Origin: Symbiodinium microadriaticum
Lineage: Eukaryota > Sar > Dinophyceae > Suessiales > Symbiodiniaceae
Direction of reading: 5' to 3'
NCBI GenBank assembly: GCA_001939145.1
Contig: LSRX01000791.1
Location: 142,650-206,649, forward strand
DNA length: 64,000 bases
Numbering within the stretch: position 1 is the stretch's first letter; every line of letters begins with the position of its first letter. Positions 54,484 through 64,000 of this stretch are shown piece by piece. Made by a program: the position numbers and the translations under genes. The notes under the pieces are model-generated. The model was given only the letters and a program-made list of their open reading frames with translations, did no database searches and was not told where the DNA came from.

Positions 54484-54604
54484 CTGACAACAGGGGTTGA
54501 GTTATGGCGGTGGCCCGACAAAACAGAACGTTAGGGCTCAGCACGCCTGATGCTCCACAATCCCAACCCAAAGCCCATGGGTATGGGTACTAAGATATTC
54601 CAGC

Positions 54605-54666
54605 AGGTCTCTCTCCTCCAAGTAGTCGCCCACAAGAGTCTCCTGCTTGATCAGAGCGGCGATTTC
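54605..54666 (-). CDS. Possible exon upstream of the protease
   Basis: AG-G acceptor and CT-then-GC donor, encoding EIAALIKQETLVGDYLEERD and part of Leu. It has the splice pattern of the firm exons here. Not recognised; a pro-segment helix of the protease or another gene are both possible. Confidence 0.4.
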
Positions 54667-54877
54667 CTGCTGCAGGATGCTGCATCAAGGTTTCTCTGAC
54701 CCCTTTCAGGTGCAGCCGCGTGCACGCGCAAGTTGCAGCAACCCGTCCCCTGTCTGCTCCGAATGAACACAGCCGCATCTGTCTGGGATCCGATGCTGTT
54801 CGTTGCACAGCATACCGACTGAGTCGGATTATTGAAATTGCTACAACTTTCCAGAAGCTTACCCAGCTCTGCCAGTA

Positions 54878-54977
54878 CAGAGAACAGCTGCAGATGGGGT
54901 GAATGACAACTTTTGATGAAGGGTTGCTGAACTGTTCTCCGTCGTCAAGACTCTCGTCTGGCAAAAAGAAGACACAC
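54878..54977 (-). CDS. Possible exon upstream of the protease
   Basis: After a pyrimidine-rich TTTTTGCCAG acceptor the frame reads DESLDDGEQFSNPSSKVVIH then PICSCSLYWQSW and meets GTAAGC. Coding-like but unrecognised; boundaries approximate. Confidence 0.3.
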
Positions 54978-55364
54978 GGACTCACCAAAGAGTATGCGCG
55001 TCTTTCTCGCCAGTTCGAGTGCTCTGGCAAGGGGCTCCAGGCAAGAACTTCAGGCCAGCAGTGCCTACAAAAATCAGAAGCCAGAACAACGCAAGCAAGA
55101 CAAGGTGTATTTCTTAAAGCAATTATCCGGGTATTGGGACCTTAATTTGGGGATCCTTTGAATGCAGATCGATCCTATTCGTATTGTAAACCCAAGCTAC
55201 AATTGCGACGGGATGATCTGCGGAACTCTGGGAGATGTTCAGGCTTCCTCGGTCAGACAATTGAAGCAAATAGGCAAAAAGTCTCAGAGGCCCATTTCAT
55301 TCCAAGACTTGTCTGTCAAAGCACTGTCACTCAAAGACGGCCGCTGGCTCACTTTTCTTTACAG

Positions 55365-55492
55365 ACTCTTTGGCCCACATGGAGGGGCTCCTTGCAGAGA
55401 GTCTGCCAGAAGTAGCTTCGCAGCTCCTCGCTGCTTTTCAAATTTCAAACGCCGGTGCTCTCGATGTCACCGGGGCCACTTCGCTCGGCTGA
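55365..55492 (+). CDS. Probable 3' terminal exon of a plus-strand gene
   Basis: After a strong acceptor (TTTTCTTTACAG) the plus frame reads DSLAHMEGLLAESLPEVASQ then LLAAFQISNAGALDVTGATS and stops at TGA. The antisense frames are interrupted. It is Ala/Leu/Glu-rich and helical, with no family I recognise. No upstream exon was established. It is the only good plus-strand coding candidate in the window. Confidence 0.5.
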
Positions 55493-56750
55493 GCTAGCTC
55501 AGGAAGCAGCCTAGCTCTGAATTCACAGCCGCAAACTCACAGGTCCTGCATTTCGCTCGGCTTCGGGCTGAGTTCAGGCCTGGCACCTTTGCTTTGCATT
55601 AAAACACTTGAAACTGCAGATTGCTCCGATCAAGCGCACGCCTCCATCCCCCTTGCGCTTGACAAGTGCTTGAGGAGAGGGTCGCAGGGCATCTCCCAGC
55701 ACGGGAAGTCTGAGACTTCTGTTCTTGTTGCAAGCATGCTCATCCATGTTCATCCTCTGCTTGTTGCTGCTATCAGTTTTTGAAGGCATCGGCGAAACAT
55801 CTCCGTTTTCATCGCTTCACGTCGCTATGCACCCGTGTGTGGCTTCGTCATAGACTCAGACCTTCCGCTGCCATGGTACCTTGAAAAAAGTTATCTTTTG
55901 GAGCTCAACCACCTGCGCCGCCTGCTGCTCACAGCAAGCAAGGCTGACGCAACCTGCCCTCACTTTGGGGAGATGCACATCTTTCTCGTCGCACTGCAGT
56001 GCTTTCAACCATGTCACAACTCCAAATCCAATCCTGAAGCACAAAACAACGAACTCTACGGTTCTACGGCGGAACATGAACTTGTATGGACCCTGCTTTG
56101 CGATGGAGCCTGGGAACCTTTGATCCTTTCTATATATTCAAGCCATATGCATCCCCAGACGTGGGTTTGATGTTGAGAAGTTGTGGGAGGTCCCCAGCAC
56201 GGATTGTTTTCAATCAATTCACCGCTGCACAGATCTACTTGTTCGGATTGACCAGCTCGTCTGGGAACTCTGGGTGATCGTCTTAGGAGTCTCGAGTCGA
56301 ACCAAATTCAAGGGGGATAATGACCTTCATTCACTGTATTCTGATGCACTGGATCCCTGAACAATCCGCGCCGAATAGGGTCAAAGAGCACATCGCTCCG
56401 GAAGAAAGACCCCCTTTGAGAAGCTGAAAGCTCTTTCAACAAGGCTCCGAATGTGGCTGCCCGAAAGGTCCGATCTGGATGGCTCAAGTGGCAACTTTGT
56501 CAAACATCCGCTCTTGTCTTTGAGGTTTAGGGTGCCCAGTATGTCGCCAGTTTCCCACCTTTCGAGGCACACATGTCAGTGGCTTCCGAGTTCAAAGCAC
56601 TCAGATACAAACACCTTGAATCTAAATACGACTTCAAGGTTCTGACAAGCTGCTCTACTTCGACCGGCAATCCTTTCTATTGTGCTGTTACGTGGGTTGG
56701 TGGTAGTTTGGGGTGCGGCAGCAAGTGAGTAGCTAGTAGCAGGAAGGGTT

Positions 56751-56754
<4 letters not shown>

Positions 56755-56790
<36 letters not shown>

Positions 56791-56930
56791 CAGCAGCAGC
56801 AGCGGCGGCAGCAGCAGTAGTAGCAGTAGTAGCAGCAATAGTAGGAGTAGTTCTTGTCAGGTAATGGTGGTGGTGGCGGTGGTGGTAGGAGTAGTCGTAG
56901 TCGTAGTAGCAGTAGGTAGTCTTGTAATAG
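56755..56930. repeat. TAG/CAG/GGT triplet repeats
   Basis: GTAGTAG, then CAGCAG, then GGTGGTGGC and CGTAGTAG blocks, with open frames on both strands that are artefacts. Confidence 0.9.
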
Positions 56931-57229
56931 CAGCATGCGAACTTCCGAAAGTTTTGCCACCTCTGGACTTCCGGGCTGCCTGGCTGCGGCTACATCTTTT
57001 CTGGTCAGCGGAAGCTTCGCAGTAACAGCCTTAGCTGTCAGGCACAAGGTCCCGTCTCAAAGCACACCCGCAGATTACCTGGCGCCCGAAATAACACAGT
57101 ATAGCCCATTCTGGTATATATTACAGTAACTTCTAACTATGTCATACATTGCCCGTTTAGGCCAGGCGGCACAGCACCGGCTCCGAGCATTGCCATGGCT
57201 GGGAGCGCGAGGTCGCAGGGTTCGTAGGC

Positions 57230-57531
57230 CTTGGACTCCGACCTCGGCAAGGGCCGGAAAGCCGGACAGCTCCCACGCAGAGTAGACTTTTTTCGTATGT
57301 GAGGACACGCAGCTCTCTTCGACTTTGCACGGCTTTTGAGATCCTGGCTCCGCAGCTTTGGGCGCAATCGGCACCTCGGACTTTTCCGCCTGCAAAGCAT
57401 TCGACTTCTTCCGAAGGCCACTGCTGCGGCGTACTCGCTACATGTTACCATGTTGGGAGGCTGCCAGCGCAAGCCTCTGAGCAAGGCGGGTCCGCATCCG
57501 AAAGCACCTCGGCACTCGACGGTTCCGGCTT
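57230..57531 (-). CDS. Possible hydrophilic exons, unknown
   Basis: Two overlapping minus frames look coding: KPEPSSAEVLSDADPPCSEA (about 57531-57455) and QAEKSEVPIAPKAAEPGSQK continuing to YSAWELSGFPALAEVG (57395-57230). They are in different frames, so an intron or frameshift would lie between them. Pro/Ser/Glu-rich, likely disordered. Confidence 0.3.
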
Positions 57532-58039
57532 TCTCCAAAAGTTGCTGCAACCTCCAGGCTCCGAGAAAAACGGTGTTTCGGCTCATCTTGCAGCCCTTCT
57601 TCTCTAGCATTCTAGTGAAGTCTAAGCTGTCATCGATGGCCAATGGCGGATCCATCTGAATTCGAAAACTGCTTGCAATCTTGTAGCCGGCATTCCTGCG
57701 ACCTTCTCCTGGACAGCAGGGACAATGGACGCCCTTCTCCGAAGAGACGGCACCGAATATCAAGGACATGAATCACGATAGACCCATTTTGCAAGCTTCG
57801 GAGGTGCGATCTCATCTAAACCCTACAACTCCCTGTCAATGACTTACTGTAGACCTATGATTCATACACGCTTCCCCTCAACAGGATTACAGCAGCGATT
57901 CGAAGACTGGGTGCTAAGCCGTCGCAGCAATGAAAGGTACATTGCCCTGCTTCCTGGTCATCTGAACAATGCTCTGTTTTCGCTTGCCTTCCCGCCAAGC
58001 CGAAAGTGCCTTTCCTTTTGCCCTTTCAGCACGAACTTT

Positions 58040-58090
58040 ACCCGAAACCCTCAAACCCCAAACCCTAAGCCCCAAACCCCAAACCCTTCC
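58040..58090 (-). repeat. CCCTAAA-like tract
   Basis: CGAAACCCTCAAACCCCAAACCCTAAGCCCC-type units, about six. Confidence 0.8.
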
Positions 58091-58317
58091 CTCTTATCGG
58101 CCTTCTCGCTGAAGGCCGTGCTCTGGCGGCTCAACTCTGGCTCAGGTTCCGGCGAGGACGGCGTGGACGTCTGCCGAGACATGACGCCTTAGACGCAGAG
58201 GGCCTGATCTTCGGGGTATGACAAAAAAGGGGCCTTCTGCCCTTCCTCCATCTTCCCATAAGAATCTTCCGAGAGCAACTTTCTGCACTTCCTCTCTCTC
58301 GCAGAGCCTGAAATCCA

Positions 58318-58392
58318 ACAAAACCCTAGGCCCTAAACCCTAAACTTCCTAAACCCCATAGGCCCTAGGCCCTAGGCCCTAAACCCTCAAAG
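58318..58392 (-). repeat. CCCTAAA and CCCTAGG tract
   Basis: CCCTAAACCCTAAAC followed by repeated CCCTAGG units and CCCTAAACCC. The CCCTAGG variant is unusual among the telomere-like tracts here. Confidence 0.85.
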
Positions 58393-58615
58393 ACTTGGAA
58401 GCCGAAGAGGCAGAGGCCAGGTCCAGCGAACTGGGTCGGTCTCACCATGCGGCCATCTTTCGGGCCTTGGGGGGCGCAGGCTCCCCACGTGTTCCGCCCG
58501 TGGGTTTTGGCGCCCTAGGCGCTTCGGACACCTTCGATGCCTCTCTTGGGGGGGCCTATGTATATAATATAGGATAGTGTCATACAATATTATATAATAT
58601 ACTGTGATATATTGT

Positions 58616-58675
58616 TATATACTATACTATACTATACTATACTATACTATACTATACTACACTATACTATACCGC
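58616..58675. repeat. (ACTAT)n pentanucleotide repeat
   Basis: About eleven near-perfect ACTAT units, followed at 58690-58710 by a CT run. Confidence 0.95.
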
Positions 58676-59540
58676 TTGCTCTTCTCTTGGTCTCTCTCTC
58701 TCTCTCTCTCCTACTTCGCAGTGTGCTCCGCACAGGTGCACCAAAGGCTTCACGACAGCGAGCGGTGTTCGCTCCTCACATCCAAGGAGCCGCAGATGTG
58801 CAACTGCTCAGCCTCCACCTTGAAGATGTAGGGAATCCTGTCTCTGAGATGTCCTTTTGGATTACCCGTGCCAATGCCGAAAACATCCATGGACGCACAG
58901 ATCCATGAACAGAGTTGGGACATGAGACCTAAAAGGAAATCCAAGGCACAGATAGCGCCAACAAAAAAGGACACAGAGAACGCAAAAGCAAAAGACACAG
59001 ATCACCCCCCTTACCCCCTGAACTGGTACCTTTAGCTTGAGCTGAGTGAATACACCAGGAAGGAGGCGGCTCACACAAGTCGCGCTACTAGTGCGATCCG
59101 CTGCTCTCGCCGGTGCCCTGACATCTTCCAAAGTGCGCGAAAAAAGCTGAAGCCAACATCTAACGAGAACCGCAACATCCAACAATCATGTACTTTACTC
59201 ATACTTCCCCAAAGACAAAGAAGCCTGACTCTTTAAGCCCCGCCGGCCTGGGTGGAGCTGGGTTGTCACCACTGTGCAGGACTTCCAAGTCCAATGAGGC
59301 GGGTGAGGTGCTGCCTTCAGTTAAGAGAGTAGACCAGACTACTCTAGCTCAGACCAAAGGATCATGCAGATCAGCCACCGATGGAATTCTGAACACAAAC
59401 TGCTCCGAGTATGTTGAATTCTGAGAGACTTGGATGTCGATCTGTATGCGTTGAGGCACGGGTACCCCCGACTCACACACGGGCAAAAGGCGTGTCAGCA
59501 GAAGCATATGCAAGATGTGATTCTGTTGAAGCCCTTACAA

Positions 59541-59593
59541 ATACATACATACATACATACATACATACGTACATACGTACATACGTACATACG

Positions 59594-59624
<31 letters not shown>

Positions 59625-59655
59625 GCATAAATGCATGCACGCATGCATGCACGCA
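59541..59655. repeat. (ACAT)n with CGTACATA variant
   Basis: ACAT units alternating with ACGT, then ATGCATGCACGC units. Frames give Tyr/Ile/His or Val/Cys/Met artefacts. Confidence 0.95.
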
Positions 59656-60567
59656 CACGGACTACATGAACATATGCAAGTCAAAGGCAGGAAACTCATG
59701 TCACCTATGTTGCTTGTGACAGCGCAACATGGAGCTCTTGCAGTCCAATTTGGGATGTGATGTAAAGCTGGCCCTGTGCCGAAACATGTCAAGCAGCCGT
59801 CCACATGGCACCGGGCTGGCAGCATATGGCCCATCACGGTTACCTGCACGTGTCTTGAACTGATGCGAGCAGGCCATGTCCCATGCCACAATGCGCACGA
59901 AGCAGTCGCCCAAGAAATTTAAAGCCCACACCCCGCGGCCGCTCAAGAAAGCATGAGATGCCACTGTCCTCTGCATTGCCGTCCGGCAAGAAAACTATTC
60001 GCTGCCGATACCCGCCGAGCTCCTCGGGTCAAAAGGGCTTAGGGTTTGATGTAGAGCTCGAAGCATCAAGCTGTTGGCCTAGGTAGTCCTACCTATGCTT
60101 CTACAGTGAGCGGGCCATCTGGTCAGACATGCACACAATCCACCCATGCATGCTTTTTCACATGACAAACAACTGGCGTACACAGGAGGCTAATCATCAA
60201 GAGAGGAGGCACGGCACCAACCAACGTAGATGAGAGACACTGGCATCATCATCATCATCATCCTCATCATCACGCTCGTCGCCTCATCATGACGAAACGT
60301 ATAGTACAATCCGAATCACAGTATATCACAGTAACCTCCAGGCAAGCATCCGGGCTGGTAGTCCCTTCCCAGATCCCTTCCAAGCGTTGATCAAAATTTT
60401 CTCCTGGCCGCGCTGACGACATGAACTTGCCAAGGGGGGTCCTGGTGGTCTGGGGCTGTCACAGTGGGCGCCGACTATTGCCAAAGAGGGTATGGCACCC
60501 GCTCACTCACTCCTGAACATCCTGAAGAGTCAAAGACATCGTACCTCGCTCTGTTGCCCCCCCCGGC

Positions 60568-60680
60568 CCCTAGAACCCTAAAACCTAAACCCCCTAAAAC
60601 CCGAAAAACCCTAAAGCCCTAAAACCCTAAAAACCCTAAAGCCCTAAACCCCTAAAGCCCTAAACAGTCTAAACCCCCGC
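60568..60680 (-). repeat. CCCTAAA interstitial telomere-like tract
   Basis: Over ten units of CCCTAAA, CCCTAAAA, CCCTAAAGCC. The densest such tract in the window, immediately before the AT-rich repeat family. Confidence 0.9.
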
Positions 60681-60769
60681 AAGAGTCGACCTGGGAAGGT
60701 TCCGAGGGCCCGGCCTGGCCCGCTTGGAATCCTCACGGCTCTGGAAGCGCCTGGAGGCGCCTGGGAAGG

Positions 60770-61500
60770 AGCCTCGCTGGGGTTCTTGTTGAGGGGGTTT
60801 CCTCTAAGTTACTAAAATAAGGAAACCATGTACCATATTATTTACTATAGGTCCTCTATTATGCCTCGCTGGGTTTTATCCGGGTTCTGGTTATAAGGGG
60901 TGTTTAATGTAAGTTACTGTAATAAGGAAACCAAATTCTGGGTTCTTGTTGAGGGATTTAATTTTTAAGTTACTATAGTCTGGAAAGCATATTATTTACT
61001 ATAGGTCCTTTACTATGCCTCGCTGGGGTTCTGGTTGAGGGGTTTCCTCTACGTTACTATAATAAGGAAACCATATTTTTTTTACTGTGGGTCCTATATG
61101 GGTTCTCGGTTCTGGTTATAAGGGGTTTTTGATTTTTAGATTAGTATAAACTTTGTGGTCTCCATTCTGGGTTCTGGTTTTAAAAGGGATTGAATGGTCT
61201 AAGTTACTATAGTGGGGATCCAATCTTGGTATAAAGGAGATCTAACTTTTTAAATTACTATAATAGGGATCTGTTCGTGTTATAAGGGATTTAGTTTTTA
61301 AGCTACTATAATAAGGAAACCATATTATTTACTATAGGTCCTATATTATGCCTCGCTACTTTGGGGTTTCTCCAGGGCTTGCAAAGCTTTAGATTTGCAG
61401 GGCTTCAGGATACATTGGGTTCTTGTTAAGGGATTTAGTTTTTAAGCTACGATAATAAGGAAACCATATCGTTTGCCATAGGTCCCAATTATGGTAGCTT
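60770..61500. repeat. Degenerate AT-rich tandem repeat family
   Basis: Eight or nine imperfect copies of a 50-90 base unit built from GGTTCTGGTT, AAGGG-TTTAGTTTTT, AAGTTACTATAATAAGG, AAACCATATTATTTACTATA and GGTCC. Four copies carry GCCTCGCTGG at one end. It has no long frame. Confidence 0.8.
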
Positions 61501-61913
61501 AAATTTTAAGCTCCTTAGCAAGAACCCAGTCAGCGAAGAAACGGGCTCCCAGCTTCTCTCAGACTCCTGGGCCCCGGGCCAGAAGTGATGGTGCGAAGTG
61601 GTAGGAGCTAGCATCATCCTTGGGTCTTCCGCGGCATTCGAACATGGAACTACAACCATGGAACACCTCCTGCACTCCACATCTCCACACTGGGCTTTAA
61701 TCTAGTAACAAGCGCCTGGGGACTGCTCAAAGCAAGGCGGCTACATCGAAACAGATCCCTCGTGTCTTCACCAATGGCTATGGAAATTCGTCCAATGACG
61801 TCCAAGATTCCAAGGGCTCGGCAGCTGACTGGCTGGCAGCAGAAGAGCTCTGGAGCAACCTGAAAGTGGGCGCTTGGCTGCTGCACTACATGTTAATTCA
61901 TACTACCATATAT

Positions 61914-61917
61914 GCAG

Positions 61918-61948
<31 letters not shown>

Positions 61949-61992
61949 TGTATGTATGTATGTATGTATGTATCTATATATATATATATATC
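61914..61992. repeat. (TATG)n and (TA)n microsatellite
   Basis: About 13 TATG units, then TATCTATATATATATA. Confidence 0.95.
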
Positions 61993-64000
61993 ATGTTATA
62001 TGTATATGATATAACTACATATGACTAAGTACTGTTCTGTACCCTGATATAACGCCTGCAGTCCGAGAGGTGTCGTGCCTTAAAACGAGGCCATTCATCG
62101 AGGCTCTGATGGCTCCCACGGGGGGTGCAGGGCTTTTCTGAATGGTTCTCTTTACTCCTGCGTTCGTGTGTCGGGCTTCAGAGGTTGGGGGTCATGAGCC
62201 ATGACATGATTGTCAGATCCTCCTATGTCCCTCCCAACTAATGCTAGGTCTTGCTAGTCTTGACATTGAATGTAGCTGACGAGTCTTAGGGCAAGAGTGG
62301 ACAATGGGCTCCCTCCGGGCATTGGTCGGTGTGTCTTTCAGGTGCTGTTGCGGGATACTCGCAATAAACAAAACTGGTTCAGCACAGCCCGGACCAAGGC
62401 ACTGGGAAGCACCGAGTTTTGAGAGATCGGCCAGGTTTGCGACGATCGCCAGCTTCGATCCTTGGGCTCAGGTTTCGGGCTCAGCGGGCTCAGAGCTCGC
62501 ACAAAGGTGTTTGGATTAGTCTGATTAGTATTATGGCCCGTTTGAGCTGGCTTGTAAACTGCTTACATGCGTTTCGGCGTGTTAGCGTCTTCTTGCTCTT
62601 CTGTGGCCTAAAGTGAAGGCAGCAGAGCTGCCTGTTCAGCAACAACCCTGAGGCGAGGTTTGTAGCAAGGGCGGTGGGGCTTATCCATGGATTTGGTTGA
62701 ACATGTGATTTCGGCGCTTACATCACCGAGGGGCCTGCATCGCTTGCCGTGGGCTGGGTCGAGCCTTCCGAAAGGACGGTCTCCGATCGCTTGAAATCCT
62801 GGAAATCGAATGCGGCTTCGGATTCTGTTCAGATAGCTGTTTCAGAAAACACGGCACTCTAAGATGTACTTTTGTTAGGAGCTGCATCTGACAGCACATT
62901 GACCGTAATGTTGAAACCCAAACTCCAGATCTTCAAGACCTTTTGGCGGTGAGCAACACTGTACTGCCAGCAAGGAGAGCACAAGAACGAAGTGCTTTGT
63001 CGAAGATGGCTCTGCCGCAAAACGAAGATGACAACACGGTCTTAGTGGCTGGCGCAAGGACAAGTCGCACCCTGGCCACGTTTTAATGAGTGCGAAAGCC
63101 TTCTGACTTGAAACAGCAGCCCAATGACTGGCCCGCCTCGAAAGCTGGAATCGCATGTTCCACCCTTAGTCTGGCAAGCTCATGGTACCGACCGCCCTGC
63201 TCCTATATGCCCCGTTCTGAGACCATCAGCGAGGAACTGTAAGCCGAGTTGCCCCAGATCCTCGTCGCCACCAGAGAACCGCAAGGCCGCAACCAAGCGC
63301 CGTTCCTCGAAACGACGCGCTGTGGAGATGGCAGGGGTGGCGGTGGCAACGATGAGTGGCACAGGTTGGGGCGGCTAGGTCCGTCTGAGCACACCTCTTT
63401 CACGAATGCTGTTTCTGTTTTGCATTTCTTGCTTTATATGAGAACCTCAGCTGTGTCGCAGTGCTGTCGCAACCTTATCTTCGGGAACGAAGGCCTATCT
63501 GACACTGACACTGAGAAATCATCTGGGCAGCGTAACAACCGCACTGGAGAGTGGACGCAGTCTGCACAACAGGGAGTGTCCAGAGGATCTTGGATCAGTT
63601 CGATAGCGTATGCCCTGGGTTTATCTCCCTGACCTGACGCTGAACACAGCTCGGCCTCACTCTGCTTCCCAACCTCCAAACCCCCTATAGAACCCCTGAA
63701 CTGACTTCAGGCATGACGCGCTCCCGAGTGTAGCCCCCGAGCGGGGGACCACTGACCTGAGCATCCGCTGCCATGGAGAGAGCAAGGAAGGTGCACGGAT
63801 TCGCATGCGATGATTCCTTCGTTCTTTTTGGAACCGCCTCCAGAAACCTGCGGTTCTGCATGGGTTCGGCCGCCAGGGGTGTGTTGACCATGCACCCAAA
63901 GAGCTCTTCGCAAGCGACGTGATTCCAACAGTGTGTTCGTAAGACATGGGGTGCACCTACGCTGCATCGAAAGTCGGGCTGGCAAGCAAGGGCCCTGCTA

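Larger units (their letters stand above)
55493..64000. other. Mostly repeat-rich DNA without a named gene
   Basis: Contains TAG/CAG triplets, telomere-like tracts, pentanucleotide and tetranucleotide repeats and the AT-rich repeat family at 60.77-61.50 kb. Coding-like minus frames occur near 57.2-57.55 kb. Nothing else could be tied to a family. Confidence 0.45.

Noticed and set aside
1-64000. CRISPR arrays, tRNA, rRNA, bacterial operons
   Set aside because: No regular repeat-spacer pattern, cloverleaf or rRNA-like stretch was seen; the gene structure is eukaryotic.

Overview
The window looks like nuclear DNA of a dinoflagellate, most likely a Symbiodiniaceae-type alga. The grounds are: very short exons in long introns; introns that mostly start with GC (some GT, a few GA) and end with AG followed by an exonic G; scattered degenerate TTTAGGG/CCCTAAA telomere-like runs; abundant microsatellites; and two gene families common in these algae (an intronless ubiquitin-like/WGD-repeat protein and a single-domain voltage-gated channel with EF hands). 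I see no bacterial operons, rRNA, tRNA or CRISPR. Most open frames over 60 codons here are chance frames, antisense shadows or translated simple repeats.

Layout. 5238-6575 (-) is an intact, intronless 445-residue protein with an N-terminal ubiquitin-like domain and nine WGD repeats. 18646-28804 (-) is a voltage-gated cation channel gene that I followed through 20 exons from S2 to a pair of EF hands; possible N-terminal exons lie at about 29.1, 30.4, 31.5 and 33.6 kb. 34961-54217 (-) is a pepsin-type (A1) aspartic protease gene followed through 15 exons from the end of its first lobe to the stop codon. It includes a Lys/Glu/Ala-rich insertion of about 128 residues in the second lobe and a 9.1-kb intron; its first active site was not found. 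Exon phases fit at every junction where both partner exons were found; one or two exons seem to be missing at three places in the protease.

The largest channel intron (19335-23233) carries, on the same strand, an uninterrupted frame of about 475 codons (21018-22445) beginning inside CCCTAAA-like repeats. It looks like a helical, possibly negative-strand RNA-virus nucleoprotein-like insertion, but this is tentative. The same intron holds an 18-bp minisatellite and another telomere-like tract. The protease introns carry (CT)n-hairpin elements, a nested signal-peptide-like exon and an unexplained 178-codon frame.

All confidently named genes lie on the minus strand, as expected for a unidirectional gene array. 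A probable 3' exon at 55365-55492 is the only good plus-strand candidate. The remaining sequence (1-2.8 kb, 8-18 kb, 31-34.9 kb, 55.5-64 kb) is mostly intergenic or intronic repeat-rich DNA, with a few coding-like exons whose function I cannot name.
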